Shown one piece after another: positions 17,987-26,466 of a stretch of DNA of 64,000 bases (position 1 is its first letter; the number at the start of each line of letters is the position of its first letter). Source of the DNA: Glutamicibacter arilaitensis Re117 (GTDB lineage Bacteria > Actinomycetota > Actinomycetes > Actinomycetales > Micrococcaceae). A program made the position numbers and the translations under genes. The stretch spans positions 1,860,001-1,924,000 of the forward strand of contig NC_014550.1 in NCBI RefSeq assembly GCF_000197735.1, read 5' to 3'. Under the pieces are notes generated by a model that saw only the letters and a list, made by a program, of their open reading frames with translations, had not been told where the DNA came from and did not search any database.

Positions 17987-19594
17987 ATGGCGAAAACACT
18001 CTACCGAAACGGTTCCATCTACTCGGCAGCCGATCCATTCGCGACCGCGATGGTCGTGGATGGGGACACTATCGCTTGGTTGGGCGGAGAAGACGCTGCC
18101 GAACGCCATGCCGGCACCGTAGATGAAGTCGTTGACCTCAACGGTGGATTGGTCGCCCCGGCCTTCGTTGAATCCCACACGCACCTGGCGGCTCTGGGAC
18201 GCACGCTCTCGGGTGCTGACCTCGGTGCAGCATCGTCGGCTTCCTCGCTGCTGTCCCTGATCGCCGAGCATGCGCAGAACTCCACCAATATGGTGCTGGC
18301 CCAGGGTTGGGACAACTCGGATTGGGCCAACCAAGAGTTGCCGGCTGAAACCGATCTGACCAGCGCAGTTGGCGGCCGAGGCTACTACCTGGCTCGCCGA
18401 GATGTGCACAGCGCACTGGTTAACCAAGAATTGCTTGACCTGCTGGATCTGGGCCACCTGTCTTCGGGCACGATCGCAGGGGCTGACCACGATGCGGTCC
18501 GCGAGGCCCTGACCAAGACCCAGAAGGCCGAACAGGAATACCAGCGTCTTGCTCTTGAGCACTATGCTTCCCGAGGCTTCGCAAGCGTTGTCGAGATGGC
18601 GGCCCCGCACCTGGAGGGCCGTGAGGCCCTGGACCAGCTGCTTTCCATCGACAGCTCCAAGCTGCCGCAGGTCTACGCCTACTGGGGAGAGCTGGTGGCC
18701 GATGCCGATCATGCCCAGGAACTCACCGCTTCATTCCCTGCAGGCAAACTGCTGGGCTTGGGCGGAGACCTGCGGGTGGATGGCTCGCTGGGTAGCCACA
18801 CCGCCTACCTGCGCGAAGATTACAGCGACAAGCCAGGGCAGCGCGGCACCCTGTACCTGAACCGTGAAGAAATCGCGGCTCATCTGGTCGCATGCAGCTC
18901 CCGCGGAATCCAGGCTTCGTTCCATGTCATCGGAGATGGCGCCCTGGACGAGGTGCTGGCAGGGTTCGACCTGGCTTCCGAACAGATTGGCATCGCCAAG
19001 CTGCAGATGTGCCGCCACCGCCTGGAGCACGTGGAGATGGTTGACGAAGCTACACGGGCGCGTCTGCTGCAGTACGCCATCATGGTTTCCATGCAGCCGG
19101 TCTTCGACCAAGCCTGGGGTGGCTCGAACGGCATGTACATCCAGCGGCTAGGCGAGGAGCGTGCCGCGTCGATGAACAACCTCTCGGCCATGCTCTCCGC
19201 GGGCGTGCCCATGGTGCTCGGCTCTGACGCACCGGTCACCGAGGTCGATGGCTGGCAGGTAGTTCGTGCCGGCATGAACATGAACAACACCGATGCCCGC
19301 ATCTCGGCTCGTGCGGCCTTCCTGGCGCAGACGCGTTCGACCTATCGAGCCATGGGGGAGATGAACCCGTACGCGGGGCAGCTGGTCATTGGAGCGCCGG
19401 CAACTTTTGCCGTGTGGACTGCCTCTGAACTTGCTGTGCAAACGCCGGATGTGCGGATCAGCTCTTGGAGCACCGACGCCCGCGCAGGCACCCCGATGCT
19501 TCCGGTTGTTGATCAGGAGATTCCGCAGTGCTTGCGTACTGTACGCGCCGGCGTCACCCTTTTCAATGCCCTTGAGCCAAGCGAATCTGCCTGA
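17987..19594 (+). CDS. Metal-dependent amidohydrolase, YtcJ-like
   Basis: 535-residue amidohydrolase_3 family protein. It has an N-terminal beta-sandwich (TLYRNGSIYSAADPFATAMVV), the metal-binding HxH in VESHTHLAALG, a later His in RHRLEHVEMVD and the catalytic Asp in LGSDAPVTEVDG. The TIM-barrel order matches YtcJ-like enzymes, which hydrolyse N-substituted amides or formamides; the substrate here is unknown. Start ATG 17987 has AGGGAG 6 bases before it. It lies 56 bases after the helicase and is the last gene of this plus-strand run. Confidence 0.85.
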   Translation: MAKTLYRNGSIYSAADPFATAMVVDGDTIAWLGGEDAAERHAGTVDEVVDLNGGLVAPAFVESHTHLAALGRTLSGADLGAASSASSLLSLIAEHAQNSTNMVLAQGWDNSDWANQELPAETDLTSAVGGRGYYLARRDVHSALVNQELLDLLDLGHLSSGTIAGADHDAVREALTKTQKAEQEYQRLALEHYASRGFASVVEMAAPHLEGREALDQLLSIDSSKLPQVYAYWGELVADADHAQELTASFPAGKLLGLGGDLRVDGSLGSHTAYLREDYSDKPGQRGTLYLNREEIAAHLVACSSRGIQASFHVIGDGALDEVLAGFDLASEQIGIAKLQMCRHRLEHVEMVDEATRARLLQYAIMVSMQPVFDQAWGGSNGMYIQRLGEERAASMNNLSAMLSAGVPMVLGSDAPVTEVDGWQVVRAGMNMNNTDARISARAAFLAQTRSTYRAMGEMNPYAGQLVIGAPATFAVWTASELAVQTPDVRISSWSTDARAGTPMLPVVDQEIPQCLRTVRAGVTLFNALEPSESA

Positions 19595-19682
19595 AGTCAA
19601 ACAAATGCTCAACAAGCAAAAGAAATTCACTAATTTTGCCCTGACTTGCGGACTCTAGGTAAAGCGTGAAGTCATTTGATGG

Positions 19683-19713
19683 TTGACAGCGTAGGTGGGT
19701 AAGCGACTAGGCT
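19683..19713 (+). promoter_or_regulatory. Possible promoter upstream of the large hairpin
   Basis: TTGACA at 19683-19688 and TAGGCT at 19708-19713, with a 19-base spacer that is longer than ideal. If used, transcription would begin near 19720 and run into the hairpin ending at 19850. Confidence 0.35.
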
Positions 19714-19771
19714 AGCCTAGGAACCTCTTCGAGAGGCACAAACATTGCGTTGGAAACTTCGCAATCTGAAC

Positions 19772-19850
19772 AACGATCCTCAGTGACCTTAGATAACATT
19801 CTGTGCGCCTTGCGGTGTGCAGAATAGGGCCGAAGTCACTGAGGATCGTT
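19772..19850. repeat. Perfect 16-base inverted repeat with a nested hairpin
   Basis: AACGATCCTCAGTGAC at 19772-19787 is repeated in inverse orientation at 19835-19850 without a mismatch. The 47-base interior holds a second hairpin with arms ATTCTG (19798-19803) and CAGAAT (19820-19825). No T run follows, and it lies upstream of the TATAAT promoter of the next gene, so it is not part of that gene's leader. Confidence 0.7.
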
Positions 19851-19870
19851 CGTTAAAGCGGTGTCTGCAG

Positions 19871-19899
19871 TTCGCCGGCTGGTAAATCATGACTATAAT
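19871..19899 (+). promoter_or_regulatory. Sigma-70-type promoter for the mannosyltransferase gene
   Basis: A perfect -10 TATAAT at 19894-19899 is preceded by TTCGCC at 19871-19876 with a 17-base spacer. Transcription would start near 19906, giving a leader of about 100 bases. Confidence 0.55.
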
Positions 19900-20008
19900 T
19901 TGAGTTTGGACTAACTCTTTTCTGGCTCCGGAATCCGGCAGGACAAATCCGAAAGTATCCTGAGCAGACGAGAAGCTTTGTGTTGTATACCAAGAAAGGT
20001 GCCGCCGC

Positions 20009-20737
20009 GTGCGCGTCATTACAATCATTCCGACTTACAACGAACTGGAGTCGCTCCCGCTGACCGTAGGACGCTTGCGTACCGCAGTTCCTGACTCGGA
20101 TGTATTGATCGTCGATGATAACTCGCCAGACGGCACCGGTGAACTCGCAGACAAGATGGCTGCAGAGGATTCGAACATCAATGTGCTGCACCGTACCGGC
20201 AAGGATGGCTTGGGAGCGGCCTACATCGCTGGTTTCGAATGGGCGCTTGCCCGCGATTACGACGTGCTGGTAGAGATGGATGCCGACGGCTCGCATATGC
20301 CAGAACAGCTGCCACGCCTGTTGGAAGCCAGCGCTGCTGGCGCCGACCTGGTGATCGGTTCGCGTTGGGTCAAGGGCGGCGAAGTCGTGAACTGGCCACT
20401 GCTGCGCAAGATCATCTCCCGTGGCGGCAGCTTCTACTCCCGCACCATGCTGGGCTTGCCGTTGCGCGATATCACCGCCGGTTACCGCGCCTTTAAGCGC
20501 GAAACCCTTGAAGCTATCGACTTTGATGCTGTTGAGTCACGCGGCTACGGCTTCCAGGTGGACATGACCTTCCGTGTAGCCATGCTTCGCAAGAAGATCG
20601 TTGAAGTTCCTGTTACCTTCGTCGAGCGCGAATTGGGCGCCTCGAAGATGAGCGGAAACATCGTTTTTGAAGCAATGTGGAATGTCACCCGCTGGGGCCT
20701 GGGTGCCCGCTGGAAGAAGCTGACTTCCAAGAAGTAG
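20009..20737 (+). CDS. Polyprenol-phosphate mannose synthase (Ppm1/DPM1 type)
   Basis: 242-residue GT2 glycosyltransferase that moves mannose from GDP-mannose to polyprenol phosphate at the inner membrane face, supplying lipomannan/LAM and protein mannosylation. Visible motifs are the start VITIIPTYNELESLP, the IVDDNSPDGT strand, the DxD motif MDADGSH, and the C-terminal VPVTFVERELGASKMSG typical of DPM1. There are no C-terminal membrane helices, so it would need a membrane partner, as do the split mycobacterial-type enzymes. GTG start 20009 has AAGAAAGG upstream. Confidence 0.9.
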   Translation: MRVITIIPTYNELESLPLTVGRLRTAVPDSDVLIVDDNSPDGTGELADKMAAEDSNINVLHRTGKDGLGAAYIAGFEWALARDYDVLVEMDADGSHMPEQLPRLLEASAAGADLVIGSRWVKGGEVVNWPLLRKIISRGGSFYSRTMLGLPLRDITAGYRAFKRETLEAIDFDAVESRGYGFQVDMTFRVAMLRKKIVEVPVTFVERELGASKMSGNIVFEAMWNVTRWGLGARWKKLTSKK

Positions 20738-20752
20738 ACACGAACTTATTTC

Positions 20753-20786
20753 TCTGGCGTGCAACGATCTTTCGTTGCACGCCAGA
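20753..20786 (+). terminator. Intrinsic terminator after the mannosyltransferase gene
   Basis: Perfect 15-base arms (TCTGGCGTGCAACGA and its complement) around a TCTT loop, 15 bases after the stop codon. Confidence 0.9.
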
Positions 20787-20854
20787 TGAACTTAACCGCG
20801 ATTTTTTCCAGTGGGGGAGAAGCACCCACAGGCTAAGCCAGTAGCAGATTAAAA

Positions 20855-20903
20855 GGGTGAGGGCTGGGTTGATAACCAATGGTTATCAACCCAGCCCTCA
20901 CCC
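20855..20903. terminator. Bidirectional terminator, 24-base perfect stem
   Basis: The arms at 20855-20878 and 20880-20903 are perfectly complementary over 24 bases around one central base. It lies between the convergent mannosyltransferase and rbpA genes, and is a second hairpin in addition to the one at 20753-20786. Confidence 0.85.
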
Positions 20904-20950
20904 AGTCCCAGACGGCCATGCTAGAGCAGCCAAGCCGTCAACGCGGGATA

Positions 20951-21298
20951 TTAGACAGCGTCTCCACGTGCAGTGCGTAGCTGCTGCAGGCGGTCTGCCA
21001 GAGTCTTTTCCAGTTCCTCTTCGGAACGGCGCTCAAGGAGCATGTCCCAGTGGGTACGAACAGGCTTTTCATTTCCTGGCTCTTCGGCCTTTGCCTCGCC
21101 GTGGACGAGCTTAGCTTCCTTACCGGTCTTGGTGTGCCAGATTGCTGGAATTTCAGCTTCAGCTGCAAAGACGACGAAGACGGTCTCGCCCTCTTCGGTA
21201 CGGTATTCCACACGCTGACGGGCAGCCGGCTCCACACCTGCCTCAGATTCCATGCTCTGTGCACCCAGGCGCATGCCTCGTAGGCTGCGATCGCTCAT
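20951..21298 (-). CDS. rbpA: RNA polymerase-binding protein RbpA
   Basis: 115-residue actinobacterial transcription factor that stabilises the sigma-RNA polymerase open complex. The N-terminal tail MSDRSLRGMRLGAQSMESE, the beta core (VEYRTEEGETVFVVFAAEAEIP) and the sigma-interacting C-terminal helix RTHWDMLLERRSEEELEKTL are all recognisable. The protein has no cysteine, so it cannot bind the zinc seen in Streptomyces RbpA; loss of the zinc ligands is also known in mycobacteria. GGAGGG lies 5 bases before the ATG. It stands alone on the minus strand. Confidence 0.95.
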   Translation of the reverse strand: MSDRSLRGMRLGAQSMESEAGVEPAARQRVEYRTEEGETVFVVFAAEAEIPAIWHTKTGKEAKLVHGEAKAEEPGNEKPVRTHWDMLLERRSEEELEKTLADRLQQLRTARGDAV

Positions 21299-21417
21299 GT
21301 TTTCCCTCCGCGATGATTGAAGAATTCGCTACACGTACCAACGTTTGGCACTCGGAAATAATTCCCTCCGACTAGAGGGGAAGATAATCCTTGGTACCAA
21401 AACATCCATTATACGCG

Positions 21418-21454
21418 TCTGCGGCGAGGTGCATTGTATGCACCTCGCCGCAGA
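21418..21454 (-). terminator. Intrinsic terminator after the SPFH gene
   Basis: Seventeen-base perfect arms around a TGT loop, 28 bases past the stop codon of the SPFH gene. It also separates that operon from rbpA. Confidence 0.85.
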
Positions 21455-21482
21455 CGGCTATTCGGTTCTGAACCGGTGGCTA

Positions 21483-22421
21483 CTACAGGCCGTTTTCAGG
21501 GGCCGATGGAGCCTCGGGAGCTGCAGGCTTGCTGCTAGCTCCGGATCCACCCAGTGCGCCGCCGATGCCCTTGAGCGCCTCGGTCAGCTCGCTTGGAATA
21601 ACCCACAGCGTGTTCGAGGTGCCCTCAGCGAGCTTCGGCAGGGTCTGCAGGTACTGGTAGGCGAGCAACTCCTGGTCCGGCTTGCCGGCGTGAATTGCAT
21701 CGAAAACCTTTTGAATTGCTTGCGCTTCACCATCTGCGCGCAAGATCGATGCCTGGGCATCACCTTCGGCCTTCAGGATCGAGGACTGGCGTGCGCCTTC
21801 GGCGGTCAGAATCGAGGACTGCTTGACACCCTCGGCGGTCAAGATTGCGGCACGGCGATCACGATCTGCGCGCATCTGCTTTTCCATCGAATCCTGGATG
21901 GAAATCGGAGGATCGATAGCCTTCAGCTCGACGCGTGAAACACGAATGCCCCACTTGCCGGTAGCCTCGTCCAAGACTCCGCGGAGCTGTCCATTGATCT
22001 GGTCGCGACTGGTCAGGGCCTCTTCCAGATTCAGGCCACCGACTACGTTACGAAGCGTAGTGGTGGTTAGCTGTTCAACAGCCTGGATGTAGTTGGCGAT
22101 CTCGTAGGTCGCCGCACGTGGCTCGGTGATCTGGAAGTAGATCACGGTATCAATGGAAACTACCAGGTTGTCTTCGGTAATCACCGGCTGAGGTGGGAAG
22201 GAGACAACCTGCTCACGCAGGTCCAGCAGCGGCAGCAAACGGTCCACAAACGGGATCAGGATTGTCAGGCCGGGATTTAGGGTTCGGTTGTACTTGCCGA
22301 GGCGTTCAACGATGCCAGCACGTGCCTGGGGCACAATGCGCACGCTGCGCAGCAGGACGACAATCACGAAGATTGCCAATACGACAAGCACAATAGTCAA
22401 GCCAAAACCATCTGATTTCAT
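21483..22421 (-). CDS. SPFH/Band 7 membrane protein, slipin/QmcA-like
   Basis: 312-residue stomatin-family protein. One N-terminal membrane helix (LTIVLVVLAIFVIVVLLRSV), then the Band 7 domain (VRIVPQARAGIVERLGKYNRTLNPGL in two parts, LDLREQVVSFPPQPVITEDN), and a coiled-coil flotillin-like tail with repeated AEGxxQSSIL units (residues about 205-250: TAEGVKQSSIL, TAEGARQSSIL, KAEGDAQASIL). Such proteins form large membrane scaffolds and control proteases or lipid domains. It follows an NfeD-like gene by 57 bases; SPFH-NfeD pairs are a known association. Confidence 0.92.
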   Translation of the reverse strand: MKSDGFGLTIVLVVLAIFVIVVLLRSVRIVPQARAGIVERLGKYNRTLNPGLTILIPFVDRLLPLLDLREQVVSFPPQPVITEDNLVVSIDTVIYFQITEPRAATYEIANYIQAVEQLTTTTLRNVVGGLNLEEALTSRDQINGQLRGVLDEATGKWGIRVSRVELKAIDPPISIQDSMEKQMRADRDRRAAILTAEGVKQSSILTAEGARQSSILKAEGDAQASILRADGEAQAIQKVFDAIHAGKPDQELLAYQYLQTLPKLAEGTSNTLWVIPSELTEALKGIGGALGGSGASSKPAAPEAPSAPENGL

Positions 22422-22478
22422 GGTTCGTACTCTCTTTCCTTGTGCAGGGGTGATGAAAAATTGGGTGCGTCAGGCTAA

Positions 22479-22955
22479 CTAGCCGTCGGCAGGGTCAGGA
22501 GACTTCGCTGTCAGGTAAGCGGTGGCTCCATCAATGCGTGAAACTACTGCGTACGTACCCGGATTCATGCTTGGAACATTTGCGTCGGCACGAGCAGTCC
22601 AGATCTCTCCACGGATCTTGGCCGAACCTGACATGCGCGAAGTTGGTTCAAGAATGAGCGCATCCGCACCGATGAGTCGTTCGATGTTGGTGCGGAATCC
22701 CTCGGGAGATTTCCGTAAGTGCTTGACCGCGATAGGCCGGACCAAGAAGATCATTAACAATGAAATGAGGCAGAAAACAAGGACCTGCAGCCACATCGGA
22801 CCGTTGAGCAGTGCAACCGCTACTCCACCTAGGGCGCCAACGCCGAGCATGATGAAGTAGAGATCAAGTGAGAGCATCTCGATGATCGCCAGCAGTAAGA
22901 ACAGTGCCAGCCAGATCACCCAAGCGTTGCTGATGATCCATTCAGCCGTTGTCAT
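22479..22955 (-). CDS. NfeD-like membrane protein
   Basis: 158-residue protein with two or three membrane helices (WVIWLALFLLLAIIEML, LYFIMLGVGALGGVAVALL, LQVLVFCLISLLMIFLV) and a C-terminal OB-fold domain (LIGADALILEPTSRMSGSAKIRGEIWTA split around a Gly). This is the short NfeD1b type that partners SPFH proteins and lacks the protease domain. The start at ATG 22955 is preferred to ATG 22964 because AGGTGG is then 5 bases upstream. It is transcribed ahead of the SPFH gene. Confidence 0.87.
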   Translation of the reverse strand: MTTAEWIISNAWVIWLALFLLLAIIEMLSLDLYFIMLGVGALGGVAVALLNGPMWLQVLVFCLISLLMIFLVRPIAVKHLRKSPEGFRTNIERLIGADALILEPTSRMSGSAKIRGEIWTARADANVPSMNPGTYAVVSRIDGATAYLTAKSPDPADG

Positions 22956-23059
22956 GGCATCCACCTAAATTCTGTTAGGACACTGGCCAGTAATAACTGG
23001 CCTTTCCTACATTCTGCCGTAGAGAGCACGATAAAGGTGTAGTCATTTTGGGGTATTTT

Positions 23060-23911
23060 CTAGGCCTGCGGAACAAATGCATGTACGCCAAAGGAGGCTG
23101 TTACCTGCTGGGGACCTAGTGCTAAGGCTTGCTGCTCTAGGGTCTCGGGGGAGAGGTGATGTCCGGCTGGCCCCATAAACGCAAGGTTAAAGAGATCTTC
23201 GCTCTGCAAGTCCATCTGGTAAGACAACTTCTGCGATTCGACATGTCGCAGTCCTTCGGCACCAAATTTTTCTGCCAGTGCCGCTTGCTTTCCCTCGGCG
23301 ACGGAGAGCATGCCTAATGGTTCAATGACCTCATTCAGGTGGTCGGGTTCACCGGTCACTACCAGGCACAGTCCGTTGGGCCGCAGCACACGGCGGAACT
23401 CTGCCGGGTTATGCGGAGCGAAGCAGTTCAGAACCACATCGCGGGATTGATCTGCGGTCGGCAGCTTGCGCCAGACATCCCACACGACTGCCAGGGTTGC
23501 CGGAACCTTGGCCGCCTTGCGCATGGCGTAGCGGGAGATGTCCAGAGCCAAAGCATCGTGGCTTGGAGCAGGGGAGTGCTCCAAGATCTTCTCGAGGTAA
23601 TAGCCGGTGCCGGCTCCCGCATCCAAGACATCGAGGGTGGAAGCCTCATGGTGATCATTGATCAGCTTAGATAAGGCCAAAACAAGTGGTTCGTAGTGTC
23701 CCTTGGACTGGAACGCATCACGGGCCTGGACCATGGCCGAGGTGTCTTCGAGGAAGTTGGTGCCCTTGCCGGTGAGGAAGTTGAAGTAGCCCTGTTTGGC
23801 GGCGTCAAAGCGGTGGCCGGATTCGCAGTTCAGGCTGCGGCGAGGCGTTTCATCCAAGCTCAGAGTCTGCTCGCAGACTGGACAGGTAATCGTCGTGGTG
23901 CCAGATGACAT
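23060..23911 (-). CDS. RlmA-like 23S rRNA (guanine-N1) methyltransferase
   Basis: 283-residue SAM methyltransferase. An N-terminal zinc module (CPVCEQTL ... LNCESGH) is followed by the typical RFDAAKQGYFNFL linker, motif I VLDAGAGTGYY and the NCFAPHNPAEFRRVL segment. This arrangement is that of RlmA(I)/RlmA(II), which modify G745 or G748 of 23S rRNA; the actinobacterial members include TlrB of tylosin producers, where the mark adds to macrolide tolerance. Which base is used here cannot be told. The ATG overlaps the deformylase stop by one base (TAATG), so it is coupled to def. Confidence 0.88.
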   Translation of the reverse strand: MSSGTTTITCPVCEQTLSLDETPRRSLNCESGHRFDAAKQGYFNFLTGKGTNFLEDTSAMVQARDAFQSKGHYEPLVLALSKLINDHHEASTLDVLDAGAGTGYYLEKILEHSPAPSHDALALDISRYAMRKAAKVPATLAVVWDVWRKLPTADQSRDVVLNCFAPHNPAEFRRVLRPNGLCLVVTGEPDHLNEVIEPLGMLSVAEGKQAALAEKFGAEGLRHVESQKLSYQMDLQSEDLFNLAFMGPAGHHLSPETLEQQALALGPQQVTASFGVHAFVPQA

Positions 23912-24552
23912 TAGAAGTTCAGAACCTTCTGTGCTGTTGCCACATCCATGCCTTCATGGCGCCACAGTTCAGTCTCATCAATCAGTGAGCGGGTTTCGGC
24001 CTTGTCGATGTACACGGTGCCCGACAGGTGGTCGGCTTCATGCTGCACAATGCGTGCCTGCCAGCCAGAGAAGCTTCGGGTAATTTCTTGCCCGTCGCGA
24101 TCCTTGTATGTAGCACTGATGTCGGCAGGACGGGTCACGACACCTTGGAACCCGTCAAAGGACAGGCAGCCTTCATAGAAGACTGCCTCGCGCTCGGAAG
24201 CGGACACGTATTCCGGGTTGAAGATTTCAAAGTATTCCAGTGGCTCGCGCTCACGCATCGTGGCTGCTTCCTCGGGAATCGGATACAGATCTTCAAGTAC
24301 GGCGATCTGCAACGGGATGCCTACCTGTGGCGCTGCCAAACCAACTCCAGGCGCGTCATACATGGTCTGGCGCATGGCCTCCAAGAGTTCCTCAAGCAGA
24401 TCCGTTGGCAGCTGATTCTCATATGCCACAGCCTGCTGCCGCAGAACCGGATGGCCTAGCTGGACAATGGGCAATACGAGGTTTTCATCAGCACTGGACA
24501 AGACGTCGCGGACAATCGTCTCGATATCCTGTGCGGTGTACTCGGTATTCAT
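23911..24552 (-). CDS. def: Peptide deformylase
   Basis: 213-residue metalloenzyme that removes the formyl group from nascent proteins. All three catalytic motifs are present: GVGLAAPQV, EGCLSFDG (metal Cys; the usual EGCLS) and QHEADHLSG (HExxH metal ligands and catalytic Glu). It is in the longer actinobacterial size class. The start ATG overlaps the zapE stop (ATGA), and its stop touches the RlmA gene, so zapE-def-rlmA read as one operon. Confidence 0.96.
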   Translation of the reverse strand: MNTEYTAQDIETIVRDVLSSADENLVLPIVQLGHPVLRQQAVAYENQLPTDLLEELLEAMRQTMYDAPGVGLAAPQVGIPLQIAVLEDLYPIPEEAATMREREPLEYFEIFNPEYVSASEREAVFYEGCLSFDGFQGVVTRPADISATYKDRDGQEITRSFSGWQARIVQHEADHLSGTVYIDKAETRSLIDETELWRHEGMDVATAQKVLNF

Positions 24553-25601
24553 GAGGAAGCGCTGGTCCGTTCGTATTCGTTGAGTTGCAGTTGAGCCAGA
24601 CGCGAGGTGAGCCGGGCCTTTTCAGTATCGTGCAGCATATGCCCTAGGTTGCCCAGGTTGTCTGCGGCATACAAATGTACTTCCACGTTCTTGTCGTAGA
24701 AGATATCGATAAGGTTCGCCAGACGACGTTCCTCATCCATTGGCATGTTGGTACTAGCTGGAATCCCGGTGACATGCCAGCAAGAGTATCTTCCTGCCAA
24801 TTCCAAATAGTCAGCGGTATTGCGTCGAGTTCGACAGATCTGATCGAAGGTGATCCAAATAGTCTCTGCGTTCAGATGCACGGGACCGATCTCGTCGTAG
24901 CCGATCTGGATCATCGTATCGTGTTCTGGCTGCGCAGCCGGGGTCTCGAAGAGGTTCAAGCTGCCCAGGCGATAGCCTTCGAGCACCTGTTGGGGATCAG
25001 CATCAAGTTGCCGGTAATCCACCTGATGATCAAGCGCGAAGATGACGAAGTCATTTTTGATTCGATCGATCGTTGGCTGAACGAGATGATGGAACGTGTC
25101 ATCGTCCAACAGTTTCTCCGGACCATAGTTGGACGTGGTGATCAACTGGATCCGGTGTTCGGCACAATGCCGCACGAGCTTGGCCATGAACATGGCATCG
25201 CCTGGTTCGGTGCAATGGAACTCGTCGAAGACCAGTAGTTCTAGTCCAGCGAGTTCGCGCTCAAGTCCTTGCGCAAAGATTGCACCCAGCCGCTGGCCGG
25301 GGATGCGATTGGCGGGGGAGTTCAAGCGCTGGAAGAACTCGTGGAAGTGATAGCGTGCCGTGGTGGCAGGCGGCATCAGCGATACCAAGGTGTTCATGAT
25401 CAGGGTTTTGCCGCGGCCTGGAGGTCCGTAGATATAGATTCCCGGGTGTGCGGCCGACTTCGACTTGCCCAGACAGCGATCAAGGATCTCAATGAGCTCG
25501 CGCTGAACAGGGTCTACCTGAATGTGTTGCTGCTCGAGTACTTTGGTAATTTTCTGAGCGTACTTATTCCTATCTGGAATGCGCAGCAACGGAGTAGTCA
25601 T
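24549..25601 (-). CDS. zapE: Cell division protein ZapE / AFG1-like ATPase
   Basis: 350-residue AFG1/ZapE-family ATPase. Walker A GPPGRGKT, Walker B LLVFDEFHCTEPGDAM and the sensor ITTSNYGPEKLL match the family; the C-terminal RNTADYLELAGRYSCWHVTGI region is also typical. ZapE associates with the division ring in E. coli; AFG1 acts in mitochondrial protein quality control. The start is uncertain: ATG 25601 gives MTTPLLRIPDRN and is used here, but an in-frame ATG at 25661 would add 20 residues; neither has a clear ribosome site. It is the first gene of the operon with def. Confidence 0.88.
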   Translation of the reverse strand: MTTPLLRIPDRNKYAQKITKVLEQQHIQVDPVQRELIEILDRCLGKSKSAAHPGIYIYGPPGRGKTLIMNTLVSLMPPATTARYHFHEFFQRLNSPANRIPGQRLGAIFAQGLERELAGLELLVFDEFHCTEPGDAMFMAKLVRHCAEHRIQLITTSNYGPEKLLDDDTFHHLVQPTIDRIKNDFVIFALDHQVDYRQLDADPQQVLEGYRLGSLNLFETPAAQPEHDTMIQIGYDEIGPVHLNAETIWITFDQICRTRRNTADYLELAGRYSCWHVTGIPASTNMPMDEERRLANLIDIFYDKNVEVHLYAADNLGNLGHMLHDTEKARLTSRLAQLQLNEYERTSASS

Positions 25602-25923
25602 ATCTAAATTTTGCCATCGACCAGGGACCTGACCAATCTTCTGTGATCCGATCGCCATCAAATTAGACCATCGGTAGACTCAACGACATTCTTCTTCTGC
25701 AGCTAAACGCCTAGTCATAGACGAATTACTTTATTTCGAGTTGGATGATTTATCCAAGGGGAGTGACGTAGGGAAACTCTGCGCGGACGGTTATTCCATG
25801 GGAATCTGGCGTATGCCTATCGCTTTATGTCGATCCGTGGCCATAATGGACACACCCACAGAGCTGGACCATACGAGATGATCTGCAGCGAAGCAGGTGA
25901 AGTTCGGAGAGGGAGTGCGTGAG
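25602..25923. other. Divergent intergenic region, zapE / ArsR gene
   Basis: A 322-base divergent gap that must hold both promoters. I see no convincing paired -35/-10 set, no hairpin and no extra reading frame. It is visibly richer in A and T than the flanking genes. Confidence 0.5.
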
Positions 25924-26271
25924 ATGACCAGCGAATTCATTGCCCACGTGGCTGAAGATGAGATCGTCTCCAGTGATCTTTTGGACATGTCAGTAACCGT
26001 ACTTAAGACATTGTCAGATCCAGCGCGGCTCCAGATGCTTTGGGCATTATCTACGGAGGATCTTTCCCTGTCGGATTTGGCTCAATTGGTTGGCGTGAGC
26101 TCAACTGTTGCCAGCCAATTGCTGTCCAGGTTGCGAACTGCCGGCGTACTGCAAACCAGAAAGTCTGGACGCCACGTCATCTATTCCATGCATGATGAAC
26201 GATCACGCGAGTTCATTAGGCAGACGTTGGACTTCGCTAGGCATCGGCTGGAATTGCAGGACAAGGCTTAG
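25924..26271 (+). CDS. ArsR/SmtB-family helix-turn-helix regulator
   Basis: 115-residue winged-helix regulator. The core VTVLKTLSDPARLQMLWAL, the recognition region LSLSDLAQLVGVSSTVASQL and the wing RKSGRHVIYSMHDE are clear ArsR-type. It has no cysteine at all, so the classic CxC metal site of arsenic and cadmium sensors is absent, and the alpha-5 site is only partly kept (D and H but not the usual spacing). It may sense a non-metal signal. ATG 25924 is chosen for the GGAGAGGGAG 8 bases upstream. An SRPBCC gene follows, a pairing often seen with such regulators. Confidence 0.85.
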   Translation: MTSEFIAHVAEDEIVSSDLLDMSVTVLKTLSDPARLQMLWALSTEDLSLSDLAQLVGVSSTVASQLLSRLRTAGVLQTRKSGRHVIYSMHDERSREFIRQTLDFARHRLELQDKA

Positions 26272-26466
26272 TTGATATATGGATCGAACGCGCGATAATC
26301 AGGCACTTCCGTACAGGTTATCTGTAAGCCGATAATCTACATTATGTAAAGTAATGGAAATCTGAACCTCCTCCGTGCGCTTGGAATGCCTTGAATACAG
26401 CAGAGTGCGTGCAGCTGTTGACCACGAGCGTGTACCCCGCGAACGAAGCTAGTTAGTCTGGTGCCT

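Larger units (their letters stand above)
19595..20008. other. 414-base intergenic region with two promoters and a large inverted repeat
   Basis: No open frame of note. It contains a possible promoter (TTGACA 19683-19688, TAGGCT 19708-19713), a 14-base palindrome CTAGGCTAGCCTAG at 19707-19720, a small hairpin at 19724-19736, a large inverted repeat at 19772-19850, and a TATAAT promoter at 19894-19899 for the mannosyltransferase. See the separate entries. Confidence 0.7.

Noticed and set aside
19701..19719. DtxR/IdeR-type iron box around the CTAGGCTAGCCTAG palindrome
   Set aside because: Only about 12 of 19 positions match the iron-box consensus and the dyad centre is even rather than odd, so I do not call an iron-regulator site.
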